Source: Topomyia yanbarensis (lineage: Eukaryota > Arthropoda > Insecta > Diptera > Culicidae). From it: 64,000 nt of DNA. Below are positions 48,420-59,240 of the stretch, piece after piece. The notes below the pieces were generated by a model. The model was not told the origin of the DNA. It saw only the letters and a list, made by a program, of their open reading frames with translations, and searched no databases. The translations under genes and the position numbers were made by a program. The stretch spans positions 156,190,580-156,254,579 of the forward strand of contig NC_080670.1 of the NCBI RefSeq assembly GCF_030247195.1. Direction: 5' to 3'. Position 1 is the stretch's first letter; every line of letters begins with the position of its first letter.

Positions 48420-49800
48420 TGATTTACAGGTTACTCGATCCGGGGCCGCCATTCTACGCGCTCCTTCAACGCCCACCGCCTGTGAATCTTCCTCGTTTGC
48501 ACACAGCAAGGGAGTTTGGGGCCTACCGTGAAGTCGCGATCTCTTTGAGGTTCGTTGCTGAACATACCTTTTGCTGGTCTCTCTTCCGGCACTCGCCACA
48601 CATGTCCAGCCCACTGTTATCTGTCGTATTTTATCAGCTCTTTGATGTTCACGTGTTTGTACACTTGGTACTGCTCGGGGTTTATGCACCAACTATAGAA
48701 CGCAAAATTCTTCTTTCAAACACTCTGAGCAACAGGGAATATAAGTGATTTGCATAGATCAAGTTTTCTGTGCGTATGCAGGTCACGGGCCTTTATCTAA
48801 GTACACCAACCATTGAATATTCTATAGTACGTAGTCGAAATACGCTATTTAATCGCGCAGCTAACTTAATTTGTTGCTAGCATTCCAAGATCCAGGGGTG
48901 CATCCAGAAAAATTTTTCGAGAGGGGTCTGAAATTTCGATTTTGGAATGAACATTGTATAATACGTAACACGTAAAAGCCTAATTTAACGATTATCAATT
49001 TTGGTGATCAAATTTGCTTTAAATGATTTTAAGTTTAAGGCTAATATAAAATAGAAGCTAATTTAAAATATCTCAACAAATTAAAATTTTCGGGTGGTGG
49101 GTTTGGTTGCTTCAGAACCCCAGGAACTTCCCCTGAATCCGCCACTGCCATGATGTATGAATTCGTCGACAGCCTCCTATCCTACCTCATTAGTTTCCAC
49201 CTGAAAACTCACTTTTTACCAGCTATCCTGTACTTTGTCTTGTCAGATTTTATAGTCAGTTAAATTCTCACATCCTTACTATTAAACCTCACAAATGTCT
49301 CTTCACGTCTCTGTGAACAGCCCTAATGATATCGATGTCGTCAGCGATGTCATTCCGCATGTGATGAAGACTCGAATATCTCTCCGGCTGCTTTGAAGCT
49401 TAATTTTTATTCATCATCACACAAATCAGCTGAATCAGTTTTGTCGGAAAGCCATATTCAAGCCTTGTCTGCCACAATTCGTTTCACTGAATCGTACTTC
49501 GCTTTGAAATCCACAATCAAATTGTGAGTGCACAAGTAGTCTTCACGGAATTTATCCAGAATGCTTTGGGATTTGCCGATAAAGGGTTCGGCCAACGGAC
49601 GCTAAACGGAACACGAGAGACGTTGAGAATTGGCGGCAATGAGAATCGTTGTGCCTTGATAGTTACTATACTTGAGCTTGTGGACCGTCTTGTTGACAGG
49701 GCATATAAGGATATCCAAATAATCCCAAGGCATTTCTTCTTCTATCCAAATCATCCTGATCGCGCAGGGAAACGCTTCATAGAGCCAGTCACTTACGACT
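48420..49800 (-). pseudogene. LINE fragment, second copy of the 907-1810 family
   Basis: Minus-strand remnants mirror those at 907-1810: an RT-like 5' part around 49800-49490 and a C-terminal tail around 48560-48420 (LLCANEEDSQAVGVEGARR). The joined plus-strand phrases AGGTTACTCGATC and CAGCTAYCCTGTACTTTGTCTTGTC occur in both copies. This copy keeps more of the middle (about 49160-49500), with stops. A hAT MITE (48893-49147) sits inside. Inactive. Confidence 0.62.
48893..49147. mobile_element. hAT-type MITE, 255 bp
   Basis: CAGGGGTGCATCCAG at the left and, reversed, CAGTGGCGGATTCAG at the right agree at 10 of 15 positions. Flanks CCAAGATC (48885-48892) and CCATGATG (49148-49155) agree at 6 of 8. 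Old copy; inserted in a LINE fragment. Confidence 0.6.
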
Positions 49801-49979
49801 TTTATATGTGTTTTTAAACACTCCAGGACCTACTGCGAGTTGGGGAGTCTTGGTAGGATATGGTGGGGTTTGGATTGGGTTCTGCTAAACCTCAGGACAC
49901 GGAGCACGACGGCGCTAGGTTCGGATGGACCATTTCCGATGAATGGTAGCCACAGCGGGTACCCCGAGCAAACGAATAC

Positions 49980-50100
49980 CCCCATGCTCATGGGGTTTGT
50001 CATAGTTGTTTGAAATGGGTTCAACCCATGAAAACACCATCACCATGGTCCGGTAGATCCCATATAAAATACCATATGTTGGTGTATTTATGGGTTATTG
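49980..50100. repeat. Dispersed repeat shared with 20580-20698
   Basis: Same order of blocks as the first copy: GTTTGAAATGGGTTCAACCC, ACCATCACCATGGTCCGG, ACCATATGTTGGTGTATTT. It ends where the R1 LINE sequence begins. Ends of the family are not defined. Confidence 0.7.
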
Positions 50101-51085
50101 AGAAAAGAGTGAGGGACATACTGGGCGAAAGTGAGAAAGGACCCAGAGTTGAAGGAGCTTGGAGAGCACGTTGTTAAAACGAAGCGCATTCAGTAAGGCG
50201 AGACGATCTTCAAACTGAAGAAGGATTCTTCCGTCACGAGCTCGACCTTCCGCGAGCTCGTTGCTAAATCCTTGGACACCGACTCGAACGTGAGAGCCCT
50301 GTCGCAGGAAGTCGTAGTTGAGTGCAAGAATCTAGACGAGATAGCGACCGTAGAAGAACTACAGGGTGCACTGATCGAACAGTGCAAACTAGATGTGCTG
50401 GCGACTATCGGGATTTGGAAATCGTATGGAGACACGCAAACGGCAGCAATTCGACTACCGGTGGTCGTTACCAACAATCTGGCGAAGACCAGTAAGATAA
50501 AAGTCGGTATGCTCGTTGAGAGTCGCTCCGCGAGTTACCAAACAGATGGAGCGATGGTTCAAGTGCTTGGACTTCGGATATCAGGCGAGGAACTGCAAGG
50601 GCCCGGACAGGTCTGCACTGTGTAGAAAATGCGGAGGATAGGCGCACGTTGCTAGAAACTGCACGAAGCAATCAAGGTGCATGATCTGCAAACCGGAGGA
50701 CGGAAACAACGGGCGGCTTCAAATGCCCTGCGTACAAAACCCAGCTTATTTTCAATAATTGCGACACTGTACAGAAACGAAGTGCGATGTTCCTATTATT
50801 GCAGAGCCGCATCGTGTCTCTCGATAAAGGTAACTGAGTGGCGGATAGTGCAGAGATGGTAGCAATCCAAGGTGGTGCACAGCACACACGAAGGCTTCCT
50901 GATCGCCAGATCAACGTCGTATTCGTAGCTGTTATGCTCTCCCACTGTGGACATGAGAGCAATCGGTTGCTGATCGCACTAACCGACTCGTTAGTCGGAC
51001 GACCGGTGGTTGTTACAGGAGGGGATTTTAACGCTTGGGCCGTGGAGTGGGGTCACAGGTTTACCAATGCAAGAGGTTACATCAT

Positions 51086-52319
51086 TCCGCTTTCGTGTTG
51101 ATCGATACGTGTGTTGCTCTGTGAAAAACCTACTATTTTGAGGTTTGCTGGCCGGTTTAGAAAACTTACTGATCGTCATACTGTGGTGTTTTGTAATAGT
51201 CATCGTTTACCGTTGCTGAAATAATCAGTTTCAGTGTGCGAGTGGAGATTTCCGTCTATTTTCCGCAAAATTATCGGTGCAAACAAACGCCACCGAAACC
51301 TTTTGTTTTGCGATTTGCCTTGATAACACACGGCTGGCAACAAACAATCGCTCTTATACTGCTCTGTGTGGGGGAATCGCTGTGCCAGTAAGAAGATGGA
51401 AGTTAACTGTGGAAAGTGTAACCTTGCTGTTGGAAAGATGGAAAGGATTATCTGTGACGGTTTTTGTGATGGTTGGCGGGTATTTCACAAGAAATGCTCT
51501 GGCCTAATAGAGGATGAAATAGAGGCATGCAAAAACTCGAATGTATTCTGGATGTGCGATAGATGCCGCGACCTCTTAGAGAATGCAAGATTCCGCAGTA
51601 CAATTTCCTCTCTTGAATCCGTTCATGCACTACGCGAAAAGAAACGTGACGAGGAGATCGCACAGTTAAAGTCCAGTATCGAACTGTTGAGTACATCAGT
51701 GAGCAGCTTGATTGATTTGGCAACTTCGAACCATTCATCCGTGAACATAGCAAGCGCGTCTGTCAATGAAACAATACATCCGTTTACATCGACGCGATTG
51801 AGTCCATTTGCCCACGTTTCGGAACCTAGAAAAAGCTTCAAACTATTTCTTTCAAACATCGATAACGACGTTAGTGAGGAACAAGTATCTGATCTTGTAA
51901 CGACATGCCTGGATGATCAAACGCCTATATGCGTTAAGAAGCTCGTTCCTGTTTGGCAAGATGCAAGAACCCTGGATTTCGTATCATTCAAAGTTCAACT
52001 GGATGCATCGATGAAGGAAAAAGCTCTCTCCAGGAACTTGGCCTCGCGGTATACGGTACCGGGAATTCCGTAGAAATAATTCTGGAGCTCCCTGGAATCC
52101 TCGATAGTAATGAGAATACAGCGTTTGTGATAATGAATCCGTAATCGTATTTTCCTGTTATTTTAATTTGTTTATTTGTATAAGTTTTGATTGTTCAAAT
52201 TTGTTGAAAATGATTATTGTGCTGTGTTTGTTATGTAGTTGGTAGAATTGTGTAAAATAGTTTAATTACTTCAATAAGATCCTAGAGGTCCGTTGGAAGA
52301 AAATATAATAAATAAATAA
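51086..52319 (+). mobile_element. Internally deleted LINE with PHD-finger ORF
   Basis: Flanked by a 5-bp duplication ATCAT (51081-51085 and 52320-52324) and ending in (AATA)n, as for a target-primed non-LTR insertion. It carries one PHD-type ORF (51396-52073) and 3' UTR, but no endonuclease or RT, so it is a shortened copy that needed enzymes from elsewhere. Removing it restores the R1 reading across RGYI-MLEAL. Confidence 0.88.
51396..52073 (+). CDS. LINE ORF1-type protein with PHD-like zinc finger
   Basis: Starts MEVNCGKCNLAVGKMERIIC; the frame is open 10 codons further upstream (51366) but this Met begins the domain. The N-terminal 50 residues hold a PHD-like Cys4-His-Cys3 finger: CGKC, CDGFCDGWRVFHKKC, then W-CDRC. 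A coiled-coil-like stretch (ALREKKRDEEIAQLKSSIEL) and a second region (SFKLFLSNIDNDV to VSFKVQLDAS) resembling the single-strand-binding part of LINE ORF1 follow. PHD-finger ORF1 proteins are known in some insect LINEs (CR1/jockey-like groups) and act in the retrotransposon RNP. About 225 residues, shorter than usual; an overlapping +1 frame (EIILELPGILDSN) suggests the original C-terminus lies past a frameshift. Confidence 0.72.
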   Translation: MEVNCGKCNLAVGKMERIICDGFCDGWRVFHKKCSGLIEDEIEACKNSNVFWMCDRCRDLLENARFRSTISSLESVHALREKKRDEEIAQLKSSIELLSTSVSSLIDLATSNHSSVNIASASVNETIHPFTSTRLSPFAHVSEPRKSFKLFLSNIDNDVSEEQVSDLVTTCLDDQTPICVKKLVPVWQDARTLDFVSFKVQLDASMKEKALSRNLASRYTVPGIP

Positions 52320-52669
52320 ATCATGTTGGAAGCCCTGACGAAGCTAGAAGTAAGGCTGTGCAACGAGAATCCATCATCGACATAACATTCTGCCGTCCGC
52401 CGCATAGTTAGTGAGCAGTACATAGATTGCGACCAACAGACGTTTCACTACAGCATTGATCGGCGGAATTGTATTGAAATGCGGAGAGTGAGAGCTTCGA
52501 AAAGCATGTTTTTGTGGAAACACTTAGTGCTGACAGTCACGCATCTATTCCAAATACCGATGGCGCTGTCGGAAACATTAGAGAGGGCGTGTGACGTAAC
52601 AATGCCGAGGAAAATGGAGCCGAGGAACAGTATTGGTGGAACGAAAGGCTCAGCAGTTTCCGTGCTGCC

Positions 52670-55600
52670 CAGGGCAGGAAATATTCGAACCGAACCTATG
52701 TTCGAATACTTTCAAAGCGCGAAGCTTTGCGTTACTGGTTCGTATTCACAAGCTTCGCATCACAATCGCTTACCATCGTAATTGCGGACATTTGGGCGAT
52801 ACTTTTGCATGCTCTTCGGCGAGGACAAAGGAAGCTTCTTGTTTATTTCATTGATGTTCGGAAAGATATGTAAAAGCTTTTGCGTAGTTTTCGACGAACA
52901 CGAGCTAAGCTCTTGGTTCGTGTGATCGATATTTTTGAAACAGTTACACGGAGCTTCGAAGCGATGTTCGCGAACACAAAAGAAAGATTACCTCGAAGTA
53001 TTTCCGAATCGCGAACACCGAAGGATTATATCAATTTAGCATCGCGAGGGCCATCGCTAACATGTTCGCCGGACGATATTAGTTTTCTTTATTCAAATAC
53101 CTACCTACTAGTTATGCAAAAAAAAGTATATTCTAGACAGAGGCCTTGTATTAAGGGTGGAATAGGTGAAAAATAATTGTGACAATGTGTAGCTTATGGA
53201 TGCTGGGGTTAACTGAAAAGTGACGTAACAAGTTTATTTAAGATACCCTACTGATATATTACCAGTAGGGATAAAATCAAGATTTCGTGACAGGGCGGGG
53301 ATAAATTTTCAAATGAAATAAATTAGGGCTAGAAAATGAAGTTAAACACAATGTACACAACGTATTGAGTGGCTCGCTTATCTTAGTCATGTTCCTATGT
53401 CAGTTTCTTGAGGATCCAGTTATGTCAGTTTCTTGAGGATAAAGATATCGATATCCATTCAAAGGAAAAAAATCGATTATCAGTTAAATAAATAACGTCA
53501 TGATGTGTATGATGAATCCTAGAAATAAATAGGGAATGTCAATAAACTCGACCATTCCCGATTCATATTTGGCAGTTCTGGTCGTTTTGTAAATCTTGTT
53601 TTCGACTAATAGTAAAACCATTTTGATTCAGAAATATGTTTTAGAAGGGCGCATGTTTTTTAGTGCACTTATTTAAAAAAACGCTTTGAATTCATCTACC
53701 AGTGTGATGAGACATTTTTATAACTGTTTTCGAATATTATATCGGTTGAGAACTTTTAGAACATGATGTTTCGAGAAATTTTGAAAGTGAAATTAAATCA
53801 GTTGTAAAGTTATAGAAAATAGCCTTTTAAAATGAACGGACAATCGAATTATTACTAATACTTTATGAATACATTATCTAAGTTCTTCATTCAATGCAAT
53901 ATGTATGCAAAAAGTTAAAAACTGGATTTCCCTTGAGAACTGGGCCAAAAAATCGAAAAAAATGTGTTGGAGATCCGAGAACTAGAACAGAAATTGTAAC
54001 CCTTGGACCTCTGAAGTGCATGCGTACAAAATGCTATAGTCTAATGTTTATTTTCATTCATTTCATTTAATAATTTTCAGTTGAGCAATTCTGTCGCAAA
54101 CTGCATTGTGGAGCGAGGGTCATAACTTCATAAATTTAAGTGTTCCTATTAATTTAGTACACTCTCTTTAACATAAACTACTCCAACGAATGAACGAATG
54201 GGAGTAGGTTCGATAAATTTTGAAAGAAGCCGTTAAATCAACCACTTAAGGGATTACACCACCGCAAAATTAAAAAAAAAATCGAAATTGATCTTGATTG
54301 ATTTTATTATTCCATATCAACATTTGAATAGGGCTAATAAGATTTGTGAACAAACTTTTGTTTTGCTGATTTCTCTTAATTTGTTATCATTTCAACACAG
54401 AAAACATTTGAAATCGATTCTACCAAGGGCAAAGATGTTGATTCATGTGTATTTTTCATAAAATTCAACTCTGTAGCGGAAAAATGAGCGAAATAAGTTT
54501 GTTTACAAAAGTCTCATTAGCCCTTTTGAAGAATTACTATTGTATTGATCTTAAATATGGGTCTTCAAAATAATATATCAAAATATGGAATGCGACAAAA
54601 AGCAAATAATAATGGAAAGACAGTATTCGAAAAGTTCGAGTTTAGAACGACTTTCATTCTACTTGGAGTTATTTATTTCGCTTCTCATTTTCCGAGATTT
54701 CCCTTACATAAAGCATTTCGGCTATAACTGATTCAAAAAAAAAATACGGGGGGCCCTAAAGATTTCTTTCTTTTATTTTTTATTAGTAAAAGTCAAATAA
54801 GGGAAGATTACATCATGGAGAAGATAAACCAAATTTTGTCCTTTTCAGAATTGTTTTTGGATTTCCAACAAAAAAAATCACTAGAACATTGTTTGTAAGT
54901 TCTTTGCGTTTCTCCATCAGTAATTAGTTAACAAATACAATACAAACAAGTTGGAATATCCTTCTCATTATTTATCACAAAACACATGTACAGGAGTCAG
55001 GAAATAAATTTCATAAAAGTGGAACATGTAATAAGTTTGACACTTCATTTATTAAGTGAACAGATTCTGTCGAAAATGTTTGAAAATAAATATTTTGTCT
55101 CTTGTGATTAGGTAATCAACCAATAAACTTATAAAACAATATTATAAAAATCATTTGGAAGCTTTCCTCTTGGTTTGGTACAGATGCCAAGAAATTATAA
55201 TTCAATTAATGACAATAATAATGGATTCAAGTATGTAGGTATTTGTTAATAAATTCATTTGGTAAAATTAAAAATAACGTTTAACACCCAAATCATCGCA
55301 TATTATTGAGTGAATATGACTAGCCGATTTAGGAATGTTGCGCAAGAACGTTAGAAACCGCAACAAGTTGAAAACAAAGGCCAACGGACTACGCCTAACT
55401 ACCCCTCAGTGAATACAAATAACTGAAGTTCGCCGTCTAACTGAACTCGGACGTCAGCAGTGAGATTCCATCCGAAAATTGTTCTTTTTAGGAAGAATTT
55501 GTTTTAGATAGGGAGATTATTAAGAGAGGGGTAATGGTTTTAGCGTTAAAAAACACTATTTGCGATTTTTTTAGAAATTTGGGCGAAGCGAATTGATCAA

Positions 55601-56374
55601 AACTTTTGTACATTATAATGTATCATTTCATCCAAAAGAGTCATTTCACCAAAAAACATTTTTTCACGCTGAAACCCTTACCCCCTTAAACATACTTTAT
55701 ACATCTTCACCTAAACTCCTTGGCAGGGAAAATATACTCCGATTGAAGAAGAAAAGACGAGTTTGCAATCAAAGTAGCTAGTAAACATAATTGTATTCCG
55801 AAAAAAAGAATTTGAATTTCACTACCACTACGCTCATTCAAACTCGTGGCTCATAAATTGGTAAGGTATGCGACGCACCTAATCCCTAAATCCTAAATTA
55901 TAATCTTAAAATAATCCATTTTATTTATACTCAAAATAAGATTTAAAGTTTATGATTTTAAGACAGATAGTCACGTAGCGTACATGTTCGCGGTGGCCTC
56001 ATGATGCTGATGCTTGAAGCGATATAAAACTTCGATGTTCGCGATTCTCAAATAAACGAGGCATTCGCTTTATATGTGTTCACCGAATATCGCTTCGAAA
56101 CTCTGTGGAAATGTTCCAAAAACGCAAAAACCACGAGCCAAGAGCTTACCTCGTGTTCGACGATGTGTGCTTCTAAGGTTAATGTGAACTTTTTCGAACA
56201 TTGTAAAGAGCGAACTAGATGCGAAGCTCGCTTCGTCCGAGCAGAGATAAGTTTTACCCCTAAATGTTCGCAGCGATTGTGTCAAACTCATCGATTGCAT
56301 GTGGTATGCTGGAGAAGGTGCTTCGTGAAGCTTCGAACAGCAATCAATTCATTTTTCGAAATTTTCCTGCCCTG
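52670..56374. mobile_element. hAT element, 3705 bp, with long subterminal inverted repeats
   Basis: Ends CAGGGCAGGAAATATTCGAA and, reversed, CAGGGCAGGAAAATTTCGAA agree at 19 of 20; an exact 8-bp duplication GTGCTGCC flanks it (52662-52669, 56375-56382). About 400 bp at each end (to 53090, and from 55985) is TTCGAA/GAAGCTTCG-rich and inverted relative to the other. The interior 53100-55980 is AT-rich with no transposase, a 25-bp tandem duplication (53396-53445) and a foldback repeat (54285-54555). Insertion is in the R1 LINE between SSFRAA and CLKARRR. Confidence 0.93.
54285..54555. repeat. Dispersed foldback repeat, copy 2
   Basis: Matches 18735-18960 block by block. Its own arms pair: TTTGAATAGGGCTAATAAGA...GTGAACAAA against TTTGTTTACAAAAGTCTCAT...CCCTTTTGAAG. 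Nested in the hAT element 52670-56374. Confidence 0.65.
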
Positions 56375-58327
56375 GTGCTGCCTGCTTAAAAGCCAGAAGA
56401 CGCATTCAGAGAGCAAGATCTGCAGCTGTCAGATAAAAGTGTAAGGTGACATTCCTGAAGGCTAAGGCCACTTTTAAATGCGAGATAGTGCTTGGTAAGT
56501 CCACCTGCTACAAGGAGCTGTGCAGAAAAGCAGACGCTAATCCCTTGATGAGATCAAGTGTCTAACGACGCCAGCTAAAATGTGCGCTGACAATTTGAAA
56601 ATTATCGTGGAGGGTCTTTTCCCGAAGGACGACCCAATCGCATGGACGCCTACACCGTAGGTGATGCAGATGGTGGAAATGCTGGTGATAATCGAGTCTC
56701 CGACGACGAGCTCCTTATAGTGGCAAAAAGGCTGAAAGTGAAGAAAGCTCCCGGTCCGGACGGTGTCCTCAACGTGGAACCGCGATCCTGGCGTTTTCGG
56801 ACATGTACAGGATAGTTCTTCAGAAATACCTGAACAAAGGCTAGTTCTCGGACAGATGGAAGATCCAAATCTTGGTGGTGTTGCTGTCAAAACCAGAGTG
56901 TTTCTGCCAAAACCAAGGAAACCACCAGGGGATACAGCATCGTATCGGCCATATATGCCTGCTGGATTCTCTTGATGGACTTCTGGAATGGGTCATCCTC
57001 AACAGGCTGACGAACTACGCCGAAAGTAAGAACGTACTATCGCAAAGGCAATTCGGATTCCGGAAAGGGATCTCGATGGTGGCTTCCACCCGCCCGATCA
57101 TCGCAAGCGCGGTGAATGCATTAAAACAAAAGAGAAGGAGTAATCCCTACTGTGTGGTGATTACGATCGATGCGAAAAACGCGTTCAACAGCACCAGCTG
57201 AGTGGCTATCGTCATAGCGCAGCACAGAATGCGGGTCCCGGACTATTTGTGCAAGGTTTCAAGAAGTTACATTCAGAACCAAGTACTGGTCCACGAGGCG
57301 AACATAGGGCAGAGGTCGATCTCAGGGCTCCATACTCGGCCCAACGCTCTGGATTATATTGTACAATGGAGTGTTAACACTGAAACTACCGAGGGGAGTT
57401 GAGATCGTAGGTTTTGCAGATGACTTTGTCCTGACGATAACCGGTGAGACCCTTGAGACAATCGGTATCGTGGATGGCTGTCGTCAAGTTGCAGCTGCGT
57501 GCGGTGCGTTTGCTAAGGCAACTGGGTGTGATGGTCGACGAATGGTTAAATTACAACAGCCATGTCTACTATGTATGCGAGAAGGCAGCAAGGACGCGCA
57601 TTGGCAAGGATCATGCTAAAATATTGGAGGAGCAAAATACACCACGAGACGTCTCCTGGTGGGTGTCTCATCCTCAACACTGAGGTATGGCGTACTGGTC
57701 TGGGCTGCTGTGCTAAACTGAAAGCGGAACTGAACGAAGTTGACAAGCACGTTTCGTCTAATGGCTGTTTGTGCGCCAATGCATACATACATGGCTGAGA
57801 ACGTGGAATGCTACCGGCAGAGCAATGTTCGAAATACAAGGAGACTTGTCCGAGTGGACACGTTGGCTAAATGGTGGCAAGGGTGGGAGAAAGTGGCAGC
57901 AAGGGGCGGAGAAAGAAAGGTGAACCATTGACTCATCCTAAATGTGTTGGTTTGGGTGCATGAGAAGCATGAAGAGATGAACTTCAATTTGTCGCAATAT
58001 TCGTACGGCCAGGGATGCTTCCGAAAATGGTTGCATCGGTTTGAACATGCTTCATCGCCCCTTTGCCCGGATTGCGTGAAGATGCAAGAGACACCGGACC
58101 ATGTGGGCTTCGAATGTCCTAAGTTCGAAGAAGTTCGCAGGGGTGTGAATGGAATAACAGATCTGGGATACTGTCAAAAGAGTGGTTACCAATACACTCT
58201 TAGAGATGCAGTGAGAGTGGCGAAGGGTCCAACAAAGCAGCGCTTTCGGCTAGAAAGCAGCCGTAAAATCACAAATCGGGTTTCAGGAAAAATTACCCCA
58301 CCGAGGGAACTCTCCGTCGGTGTCGAC

Positions 58328-59240
58328 TAGGTCCACCGTCGGGGACCAGTCGAGTAGTATGCGAGGTAGCAGCGGGTTCGGGTCGTAGGGACGCCAGTTA
58401 ACCGAACGTCAGGCTTCACCGAAATCGCCGGACCGAATTCGACATCCTACCGGGTGGCTCGTGAGTAGATTAGGTCCACCGCTGGGGATAAGAGCGAGTA
58501 GACCGCGTCGAACAGCTAGCAGTGGGTTGTTGGGGCGCCAGTGAATCGAAAACTACGTTCCACTCGGAATCGCTAAACAGACTACTACTACTTGCTGGCC
58601 CGTTGAGTAGGCTAGGTCCACCGTCGGGAACTAGATCGAGTAGATCGTGACAAATAGGGGAGCTAAATGACTCACGGAAAACGAACATCGGTATCGGGAG
58701 AAATGACAGTAGTGATGATTTGCCGCCGCGAACTATCCGATGAAATCGTGAAAAAATTGGTGCTAGTTGGCTCACGAAAAAACACCAATACCGAGAGATA
58801 TCCCGCTGCCGGGGAACTCTCAGTCGGAGTAGGGTAGTTCACTGCTGGATCTTAATAAAACTAGGAGCTAAATGGCTCAAGGAAGCGGGTATCGATGTCG
58901 GTAGAAATTCCTCCGTCGGATAACTATCAGACGTAGTAGGGCGAGTTCACCATCGGGGACTATCCGAGTAGATCTAGATAAGGCTGGGAGTTGAATGACT
59001 CACGGAAACAAGAGCTAAATGGCTCTAGGAATCAGCATCTAAACGACTCACGGGGACGAGAGCTAGAATAGTGACGTAATAGATGGAGGCAATAAGCAAG
59101 GAAAGAGTCGAGAGTGAAATCAACGCTCAAATGTCAAGCCATTTCATGAACCATGTGAGGCTCCGAGATAGAGCAGGAGAAAGAGGTGCGACGAAAGCAC
59201 AACGAGCTCCTCAAAGAGTAAGGAGTGTTTTTAGCAGTTA
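58328..59240 (+). repeat. 3'-end tandem repeats of the R1 LINE
   Basis: TAGGTCCACCGTCGGGGA or close variants start at 58328, 58471 and 58613, a period of 142-143 bp. From about 58660 a second set recurs with GAGCTAAATGACTCACGGAA-type phrases (near 58660, 58860, 58985, 59010 and 59040). This lies directly after the ORF2 stop, so it is the LINE's 3' UTR; tandem 3' repeats occur in several LINE groups. No poly(A) tail is obvious. Confidence 0.75.

Larger units (their letters stand above)
50105..59240 (+). pseudogene. R1-clade LINE, copy 2, broken by two insertions
   Basis: ORF1 (about 50130-50720) reads through FKLKKDSSVTS, VRALSQEVVVECKNLDEI and VVVTNNLAK, then after a frameshift near 50540 three zinc knuckles (CLDFGYQARNC; CRKCGG.AHVARNC; CMIC). 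ORF2 starts near 50740 with a deleted endonuclease (PVVVTGGDFNAWAVEWG). Insertion 51086-52319 splits RGYI|MLEALTKLEV; insertion 52670-56374 splits SSFRAA|CLKARRRIQ. RT follows from 56540: PKPRKPPGDTASYRPY, motif A VITIDAKNAFNS then an in-frame stop (57199), motif C GFADDFVLT (about 57412), and the C-terminal Cys-His region CFRKWLHRFEHASS, CPDC, FECPKFEE (58015-58140). The ORF ends at 58330. Many stops and frameshifts; catalytic Asp residues are kept here, unlike copy 1. Confidence 0.87.
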
